From Chrysochromulina tobinii (taxonomy: Eukaryota > Haptophyta > Prymnesiales > Chrysochromulinaceae), in assembly GCA_001275005.1 (NCBI GenBank), contig JWZX01002036.1, positions 1 to 32,111 of the forward strand: 32,111 nucleotides of DNA. The letters run 5' to 3'. The position numbers and the translations under genes were made by a program. Below the pieces are notes generated by a model. That model was given only the letters and a program-made list of their open reading frames with translations, did not search any database and was not told where the DNA came from. Of the stretch, positions 25,942-32,111 are shown piece after piece (position 1 is the stretch's first letter; every line of letters starts with the position of its first letter).

Positions 25942-28147
25942 TGCTGCTGCTGCGCTTCGTCGCGGTCAACGCGGGCGCCTTCGTGGGCGCATCTCTCTCC
26001 TCCTCGGTGCCGAGGCTCACAGAACCCTTCATCATCGCGGGTGCCTTCGTGGGCGCGTCTCTCTCCTCGGCACCGAGGCTCACAGAACCCTTCACCGCCG
26101 TGCCAGCCTCAGCCTCCCCATCGGCCTCCTTGAGCATTGCTGCCAGTACCGCCTCGTACCGCCTGGCCTCGTCCTCCTCCTCCTCTGACAGCGCCGCAAG
26201 CATCTCGCCGTCGCGCCGTCGCTGCACCTCGTCGGCAGGCGTGTTCCACTGGCCGTTGGTAGACATGAAGCGCTTCAGATGGTGCTCAACGTCCGCACTC
26301 GCCTGGCCACGCAACCTGCCGAATCTCCGCTGATCTCGCTCGCGCTGGCGTACAGGGGCATCGTGCAGCCGCGTGACGCCGCCTGCTGAGCTCGGCCGTG
26401 CCGGCGAGCCGAGCGCCACCCACTGTTTGCCACGCAGCACCATGCGCGCAGGCACGCCGGGGCGGAGGGGCGGCGGTAAGGAGATGGCATCCAGAGCCGA
26501 CGCCGTTTGTCGAGATGGCGAGCCGCGAGCGTCGCCGCCCCTTGCGCCGCTGCTGGCGGCTGCTCCCGTGTGTGCCAGAAAGCCCTCGACGCTCGTGACG
26601 ACGCTCGTGCCTCGTCCACCGCCGGCGGCGCCAGCGGCCGTGAGTGCGAGGATGCCTTCGACGCTACTCTTCGAGCCTGCACCTGCACCTGTGCCTGCGC
26701 CTGCGCAGCTGCGCCCGACGAGTCGATCGAGAGCGCTCTCGAGCTGACGATTGCCCAGCACGGCGCTCTCGAGCTGACGATTGCCCACGAGAGCGCTCTC
26801 TAGCTGACGATTGCCCAGCACGCCGCCGCCGCCGCCGCCGACCACTCCGCCGCCACCGCTTGCTGCGAGGAAGCCTTTAACGCTGCTACTGCCGCCTGCG
26901 AGGAAGCCTTCAACGCTGCTACTGCCGCCTGCGAGGAAGCCTTCAAAGCTGCTGCTTCTGCCGTCTGCGCCTGCACCGCTCACGCTGCCGTCCGCGCCGC
27001 CGCCCTTGCTTAGCAAAGCGTCTATAACGCCGTCGGGAGACGCCGCGATGGCTGGATCGGTTGTAGGAATACCCAGGCAGGCGAGGAAGCCCGAAGCACC
27101 TTCTACCCGGCCGCCGCTGCCGGCGCCGCCACCGCCGGCGCCGCCATCGAAAGCTAGAAAGCCCTCGATGCCACCACCGCGATTGGCGTCAACAGCACCG
27201 CCGCCGCCAGCTAGAAAGCCCTCGATGCCACCACCGCCATTGCCAGCGACGCCACCGAGCAATGCAGCCACCGCTGCCACCTTGTCGGCGCCCGAGGGCG
27301 CTGGCTTGCCGGCGGCCTCTACCGTTCGCTTCTGCCTCGGGAATCGAATCAACTGGCGCTCGGCGTCGAGCCCTTGGCACGTGAGCCTTGGGGCGGCGAC
27401 CCAGCCGGCGCCGTCCCACGCTTGCCACGGCGAGCCGCTCCACGTGCGCGGTACATGCGGTGGGAGTCCAACGGCAGCCTCGGCGTCCGGAAGGAGAAGA
27501 AAGGCGTCCACGGCAGCGTCGGAGAGCTTTGCAGCCCACTCGGGCGCGCCATGTTGCAGGCGCTCCATGGAGCGTTCCGTCTGCACGAGCCAGCCGCGTG
27601 GCCCGTAGGCGAGCCACCTGTCGCGCGCCGCTGCGTGCCTCCACACAGGCCGCCCGCGCAGCCTCAGCCCGTCAACAAGCTTGTACATCCCGAGGCTATC
27701 GCCGATGGTCGCCTCGAGCGCCGCCGGCAAAGCACCCGCCCGCATCTCGATGCGCATGAACCGTGGCGGTGCTTCAAGAAGCCGTGCGAGATTGGAAACG
27801 CCCGCCATCCTGAGCGAGGCGTCCTCCTTGCCGAAGTAGTACTCGGCGTCTGGCGCCACCCACTCAGGTGGCAGCGGTGCAAGCGGTGGTGGTCGCACCG
27901 CCGGCGGCGGCTGCTGCTGCTGCTGCTGATGATGATGATGCGTCCTTGCTTGGCGCTGGCCAGTCACCTTGCGAAGCAGGCGACGCACTGCGGCAGCACC
28001 GACCTTGGCGTCGGCCTTCGAGGCGCCCGGCTTTCCCGTGAGGCGCTCGGCTGCAGTCGCGTCGGGAAAGGAGGCATCGCGCAACGCGGCTACCAGCGGG
28101 TCTGTGGGCTGCTGCTCACCCACCGTCACGCTGGGCGCGGCACCCAT
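23231..28147 (-). CDS. Giant low-complexity protein, predicted N-myristoylated, with beta-rich C-terminal repeats
   Basis: One frame encodes 1638 residues from the ATG at 28147. The start MGAAPS fits an N-myristoylation site (Gly2, Ser6). Residues 70-85 are a His/Gln/Pro tract. APLPPEWVAPDAEYYFG (90-106) resembles the front of a WW domain. YKLVDGLRLRGRPVWRHAAA..RWLAYGPRGWLVQ (155-190) with SPWQAWDGAGWVAAP (239-253) is a Trp-rich module seen in algal proteins (from memory). Then follow Gly-rich repeats of SSSVEGFLAGG and GNRQLESAL, a 16-residue poly-Gly, many S/R/P linkers, and Asp/Glu runs. Two similar C-terminal units have the pattern V.VP.G...G....V..P.G......VP.G..PG..F.V: one near residue 1290-1340, one at the very end. 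I cannot assign a function. A membrane-tethered scaffold is a guess. Confidence 0.65.
23380..23440 (-). repeat. Asp/Glu-encoding GTC/CTC trinucleotide-hexanucleotide tract
   Basis: Iterated GTCGTCCTC and GTCCTCGTC units encode a run of DDE repeats on the minus strand. Similar tracts at 23715-23780 and 23795-23865 encode further Glu/Asp stretches. All lie inside the large low-complexity gene and keep its frame. Confidence 0.85.
25905..25952 (-). repeat. GCC/CTG microsatellite encoding poly-Gly and poly-Ser
   Basis: Twelve GCC-type triplets are followed by four CTG triplets (plus-strand reading). On the coding minus strand they give Ser4 followed by about 16 Gly. The length is likely to vary between strains. 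Confidence 0.9.
26733..26950 (-). repeat. Two adjacent triplicated 33-bp-class coding repeats
   Basis: At about 26733-26820 a GAGCTGACGATTGCCCA block occurs three times and encodes GNRQLESA units. At about 26866-26950 a GCGAGGAAGCCTT-type block occurs three times and encodes SSSVEGFLAGG units. Both lie in frame in the large low-complexity gene, indicating recent tandem duplication. Confidence 0.8.
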
Positions 28148-28544
28148 GTGGCGCGGTAGGGCGGTTGGTCCGCCCTGATCAAGACAACGCTAAATCTTTC
28201 ACACAAAGGACGAAGGAGTCAAGGGTGGGAATTTAGATTTTAGAGGAGAACATTTGATCCTAAAACGTCACTCGAGCTGATCATATGTCCGTTCCAATGC
28301 TCGAACCAAAACGAGAAAACGTCCGCTCATCAGGCTCAGGGTCTCAGCCGCTCCACAGCTCGCTCGCGACTCGCCCCTCTCCGGAAACATTGGAGGGACA
28401 TAGCCCGTAAGAATCCAGGAGGCAGGCACGAGGCGGCCATCTCTCGTCGGATCACTGAGCTGACGTAATGACGTTCCCAATCCGACCCTCGCGGGTCAGT
28501 ACCCCACGAGGAGACTACTGTAGTACGTACAAGAGCCACAACCA
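28148..28544. other. Intergenic between the low-complexity gene and the aquaporin
   Basis: These 397 bp hold the upstream region of the low-complexity gene and the 3' flank of the aquaporin. The part 28190-28270 is A/T-rich. I see no gene or structured RNA. Confidence 0.45.
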
Positions 28545-29417
28545 TCAGTCGACCTTTTTGCTCTTGCTCTTGCTGGGGCTCGAGTAGACCACGCCCTTCT
28601 TTGTGGGAGTCTCGGCCTGCATGGGTGGCGCGTCCGTGGATGGTGGTCCCTTGAAACCGTCGAATCCGTGGAGATACGACCGCGCCGCAATCGCCCCCAG
28701 GGCCGAGCCAAGAAAGGACGCGAGGCCGAATTGGCACAGAAAGTGCTTCGGGCTCAGCTTCGTGCCGTAGAGGATGTAGTTCGTGATGGCTCCCGACGGA
28801 TCCATGTTTGCGCCGGTTTGCACGATCAGCATGATGACCAGGCCGACGACAAGGACTGAGGCTGGGCGCATGCTGAACCGGGCGCAAATGATCTCGGTCA
28901 AGTTTACGTTGATTGTGGACGCGATGAGCTCAATTTTGCATGCGAGCAGGAAGGCATTGATATCCAAATCTGTTTCCTGCTGCGGTGGAGGAATGTCGAT
29001 CATCACAGGGAGCACGACTGCCGAGGCAAGTGCGCCTGCAACCTGGGTGAGCATCTTCAACACCATCGTGTTGAAGGTTATGTTGCCGCAGAGGTACGCC
29101 GAGAGGGAAATGATCGGATTGAGGTGCGCGCCGCTGGGAAAGGCGTACAACATGATGAGCAGCCCGAGCAGCGTGAGCATCGCGTTGAAGCCAAAGAACT
29201 TCTGCACGAGCGTCAGCAAGATCGTGAACAGAATCTTGCCAAAGAATTCGTGCTGCAGCTTAAGAGGCGAGCTCAGCGCCGCGGCTCGAAGAGTGGAAGA
29301 GCTAAACAGCACGGCCGGGAGCAGCCAGCCGAACCCAATGGCAACAGCAGTCGGGCCGTCCATGATCTCGTCGCGGAGGCGCCCTGCCCAGATGGCCCGA
29401 AACTTGCCGTGAATCAT
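28545..29417 (-). CDS. Aquaporin-family (MIP) channel with altered NPA boxes
   Basis: From the ATG at 29417 the protein has 290 residues with six hydrophobic segments. The first pore box is SGAHLNPIIS (N100-P101-I102) and the second is TGANMDPSGA (D206-P207-S208). The spacing and the preceding SGAH and GAN residues are those of major intrinsic proteins, but NPA is replaced by NPI and DPS. Canonical aquaporins and glycerol channels use the two Asn side chains at the pore centre; replacing the second with Asp should change selectivity, so transport of water is not assured. Unorthodox aquaporins (AQP11/12 type) also deviate in the first box. The C-terminus is cytosolic and basic (KKGVVYSSPSKSKSKKVD). 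In-frame codons continue upstream to a TAA without an ATG, fixing this start. It is divergent with DNAAF5. Confidence 0.85.
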   Translation of the reverse strand: MIHGKFRAIWAGRLRDEIMDGPTAVAIGFGWLLPAVLFSSSTLRAAALSSPLKLQHEFFGKILFTILLTLVQKFFGFNAMLTLLGLLIMLYAFPSGAHLNPIISLSAYLCGNITFNTMVLKMLTQVAGALASAVVLPVMIDIPPPQQETDLDINAFLLACKIELIASTINVNLTEIICARFSMRPASVLVVGLVIMLIVQTGANMDPSGAITNYILYGTKLSPKHFLCQFGLASFLGSALGAIAARSYLHGFDGFKGPPSTDAPPMQAETPTKKGVVYSSPSKSKSKKVD

Positions 29418-29532
29418 CCACTTTATACCCTCCTGTGCAGTTGGAGCTCCACGGTGTGACCTCAAAACTTCCCGCCGTTACATCTCGACGCCTTCGCCGC
29501 GAAGCCCCCTGAAGGGCTATAGCCAACGGCCT
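29418..29532. promoter_or_regulatory. 115-bp bidirectional promoter, aquaporin / DNAAF5
   Basis: Two divergent start codons are only 115 bp apart, so both promoters and both 5' leaders must fit here or overlap the genes. On the minus strand GGTATAAAG lies six bases before the aquaporin ATG, too close to be a normal TATA box. Function is inferred from layout. Confidence 0.5.
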
Positions 29533-31889
29533 ATGTCAACCACCGCCATTCGCTCGCTGGACAGCATCCTCGCGGCCCGCAAGGCGCAAGTCACGCAAGC
29601 CCGGACACAGCACCTCATCAGCCTGCCACGCAACGGAGATGACTACGATAGCGACGACGACGAAGAAGTCGACGGTGATCAGCACACGGGCGGCACCGCT
29701 CACCGCCCCGCTCAGGCTGCGCTCGACCTCGGCCGCGCGGCTAACCAGATCGCGTCGCGCGAGACGGACGTGCGTAAGCGGACGCTCGCGGCGCTCGCCG
29801 AGGCTGAGCTGAACGCGGACCAGCTCAAGCCGCTGCTCCGGCCGCTGCTGCTGCGCTTCGCCGACGAGGCGGAAAAGTGCCGCGACCTAGCTGTTGCGCT
29901 CTTCAGCCGTTGGCAGCGGGCCGTGGACGCGTCCGAGGTGGCTGGCGCGCTTCCCTTCCTCGTGCCGGTCATGGTTGAACGCCTCGGCTCGGACACGGGT
30001 ACCGAGCCGTCGGAGGAGGTGCGCGCGGCGCTCGTGACGCTCATGCGCGACGTGCTGCTCAAGTGCCGCGCGCTGCTGCGCCCATACCTGCGCGAGTGCG
30101 GCGCGATCGCACTGGGCTGCTGCCGCGACCAGCACCCAGATGTGATCAAGGGGCTGTGCGAGCTGCTCGCGGTCGTCGCTGTCGAGGTGCTCATGCCCCT
30201 CGTGAAGGCGAACGGCGACGGGCCGAAGCAGGTGAAGCCGTTCTCGATGAAGCTCCTCGAAGCGGTGTTGCCACACATCCGGCACCGGCACGCGGCGGTG
30301 CGCACGAGCGTGCTGCGCGCGCTCGAGGAGCTGCTCCTCTGCGGCGCCGGCTCATTCGTCGAGACCCTTGTCGGCTGGCGCCTCAAGAACAATGTGCCCA
30401 TCAAGGAGTTTTACGGCAAGGGAGACGCCCGGCTCAACTATCTCGCGGATCTCTCGCGCGACCGGTCGGTGATCGTGCGCCGGCAGCTGCACAAGACGAT
30501 GAGCCGCTGGATGAGCGAGATGCAGCCCGAGGACTTGTACGAGCAGGAGGTGCGCCTCGCGCCCTACCTTGCCTCCGGCTTGTGCGACGAGGATGCAGAG
30601 ACGGCCGAGGCGGCACGGCGCGAGATCGAGAGGTTGGGCGCCGAGCACATTGAGAAGAACATCAAAGACTACCGCGAGCGTATCGAGTACGGGCATGCCG
30701 ACGAGGCGGCCGCGGCCCGCGCCATCACGCTCAAGCCGCCGCCGCCCTTTAAGTGCCGCCCGACGCTCGGCGCGCGTGAGCGCATCATGCCGCACTTCCG
30801 ATGCCTCATCCACCCAATTTGCGCTGAGCTCGACACCTGGACTAGCGTCGAGCGGCTGCAGAGCGCGCGGCTGCTCGAGGTGCTGCTCGTGTACGTCGAG
30901 GGCAAGGTGACCGAGTTCGCGCACCAGCTGCTCCCCGCGCTCGCCAAGGGCGTCGACGAGGACAACCCCGAGCTCGCGGTGCTCGTCGGTCGTGCCGCGC
31001 GTCAGTTCGCGCAGTTTACCGAGGTCGACGAGTACCTGCCGCAGCTCGTCACGTCAGCGAGCGATGACGCGCTCAATCCGCTCTCGAAGCGCGTGCAGCA
31101 CGTGCGGCTGCTGCAGCCGCTGCTCGAAGGGATGCGTCCGAAGGCTGCCGCGTACGCCCTGCGCAAATACGTGGTGCCTCTCGTCGCAGACGAGGCGCAC
31201 TGCGGCACGCAGCACACGCAGCTGCGCAAGGCGGTGCGGACGATGCTCGCCGCAGCGCTGCCCGCGAGCCTGCAGGCGGCATCGGCCGAGCTGCGCGCGC
31301 ACCAGGACGTGCGCGATCCGTTGGGCTTCCACCTGCTCATGGCGACGCTCGTTCATTGCGCGTCGGACCCGGCGCTGGTGCCCACGACGGTCGTCACGAA
31401 ACTTGGGGACGGGCTCGAAGAGACGTCGACGAAATACGACGAGGGCGCGTGGGCGCGGGCCTCCGAGCTCGCACGCTCCCTCGCGCCGCCGCTGCTGGCG
31501 CCCCTAGGCCCGGACGACGAGGGCCGCATGGCGGCGGAGGAAGAGAGCGCCGACGAGGCTCGTGTGTGGGCCGTATGGCGCACGAAGTTGGCCGCGCGGC
31601 TGCAGGCTGAGGGGCACGCGTATCCTGAGTTTGCCGAGACGGCGCTCGAGCTGCTCGATCGGCTCGCGCCACTGGGCGCCGCCGTGCCTCGTCCTGGGCT
31701 GCGCCCCACATCCACCTTCGTGCCGGCTCCCACGTTACCGACCGTCGCGAAGGATAAGTCGGCGCCCGCGCCGCGCCGTGTGCTCGCTATCGCCGAATGC
31801 GATGACTTCTCAGAGGATGAGGACGACGAGGCGGTGGTTCCGGCGGCAGTTGCCGCAGCGTCGGCAGCGGCGGCGGCGGCGGCGGCGGC

Positions 31890-31920
<31 letters not shown>

Positions 31921-31974
31921 ATCTTGGCCTTGCCACTCGGTGGCACGCGCTTCTTTTTGGCCGGTGGTGGCTGA
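29533..31974 (+). CDS. DNAAF5: Dynein axonemal assembly factor 5 (DNAAF5/HEATR2) homologue
   Basis: An intronless frame of 813 residues (human 855) starts at the ATG at 29533. After an acidic segment (DDYDSDDDEEVDGD) the chain is almost wholly HEAT-type helix pairs. Family resemblance is clearest in SRDRSVIVRRQLHKTMSRWM, LAPYLASGLCDEDAE, and HIEKNIKDYRERIEYG, followed by CRPTLGARERI and the RLQSARLLEVLLVYVEGK block, which parallels the E..LK....F..P...RP.LG.RE....R.KSA.LL..LL segment of DNAAF5. DNAAF5 acts in the cytoplasm in preassembly of axonemal dynein arms, so the organism should build motile flagella. The end is acidic (DDFSEDEDDE), then poly-Ala and a short tail. The tail may not be authentic because the minus strand reads plausibly there. 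The gene is divergent with the aquaporin. Confidence 0.85.
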
Positions 31975-32111
31975 TCGGCCGTGCCGTCGGCCTGTGTTGC
32001 GCCCTCGGCGAGCGCGGGAGAGTGCAGAGTTTGAAGTGCGTCCGAGTGCGCTCGTGCCTCTGCTGCGCGGCTGTGCGCGGCAGGGCGCGCTCGCGCGCGC
32101 GATGAACGTGC
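31353..32111 (-). CDS. Possible partial antisense reading frame with basic NLS-like motif
   Basis: On the minus strand one frame is open from the right edge to about 31353. From 32075 to 31922 it reads SRAAEARAHSDALQTLHSPA, then QPPPAKKKRVPPSGKAKID, which looks like a real protein with a monopartite nuclear localisation signal. It then enters an alanine tract shared with the plus strand. The rest is a Ser/Ala-rich antisense of DNAAF5 and probably not coding. It may be the 3' portion of a gene lying to the right whose true stop or splice is inside this interval. GC-rich DNA gives many false antisense frames, so confidence is low. Confidence 0.25.
31867..31917 (+). repeat. GCG/GCC trinucleotide tract, poly-Ala on both strands
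   Basis: About 17 consecutive GCG-type triplets, with one GCCGCG interruption, encode alanine in the DNAAF5 frame on the plus strand and alanine (GCC) in the minus-strand frame. It lies at the junction between the acidic end of DNAAF5 and the disputed tail. Confidence 0.9.

Noticed and set aside
29418-29465. Extension of the aquaporin to a TTG codon at 29465
   Set aside because: A TTG start is not expected in a nuclear gene; an in-frame TAA lies upstream and the ATG at 29417 gives a normal aquaporin N-terminus.

Overview
This window reads as nuclear DNA of a GC-rich protist, most likely a haptophyte (prymnesiophyte-type) alga. Three things point this way. The genes are eukaryotic and some have spliceosomal introns (CCT2, proteasome alpha5, an EEP-fold protein). 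Several products belong to motile cilia or basal bodies (SSNA1, DNAAF5, a CEP164-like WW protein). There is also a leucine-rich repeat of the 'ADALRVNG.LTSLNLS.NQLCGLD' kind that I associate with haptophyte genomes; the taxonomic call is an inference from memory and was not searched.

Layout, left to right. 1-818: the first exon of SSNA1 (minus, running off the left edge) and a divergent small coiled-coil gene. 1470-3369: a membrane-anchored endonuclease/exonuclease/phosphatase-fold protein (minus) with two repeat-built introns. 3795-10106: a 2.1-kb-residue IQ/coiled-coil/WW-like protein (minus). 10818-12514: CCT2, TCP-1 beta (plus). 13462-14001: a small three-exon gene ending in a CaaX-like box (minus, tentative). 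14619-15573: PSMA5 with a GC-AG intron (minus). 16693-20253: SAM, kinase-like, RBR-type RING, ankyrin and LRR segments in successive, mutually out-of-frame pieces on the minus strand, best read as a decaying multidomain gene. 20441-21238: an intronless SDR oxidoreductase (plus) bracketed by direct repeats. 21618-22739: a Zn2Cys6 regulator with a PAS-like region (minus). 23231-28147: a giant low-complexity protein (minus). 28545-29417: an aquaporin-family channel with altered NPA boxes (minus). 29533-31974: DNAAF5 (plus). A possible antisense reading frame with a basic NLS-like motif enters from the right edge.

The genes do not form one pathway. Housekeeping proteins (chaperonin, proteasome) sit beside a notable set of ciliary proteins. 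Two divergent pairs have short shared promoters: SSNA1 with the coiled-coil gene (237 bp) and the aquaporin with DNAAF5 (115 bp).

The most interesting signal is in the introns. One 75-nt intron is flanked by a 37-bp exonic direct repeat that carries the donor site. An 18-nt block ending in the same CTCATCAG acceptor-like sequence recurs inside the PSMA5 intron, also next to a direct repeat. A third intron is a 10-bp minisatellite. All three contain repeated CTGAT (branch-point-like) units. This looks like intron gain by local duplication or by a short introner-like element.
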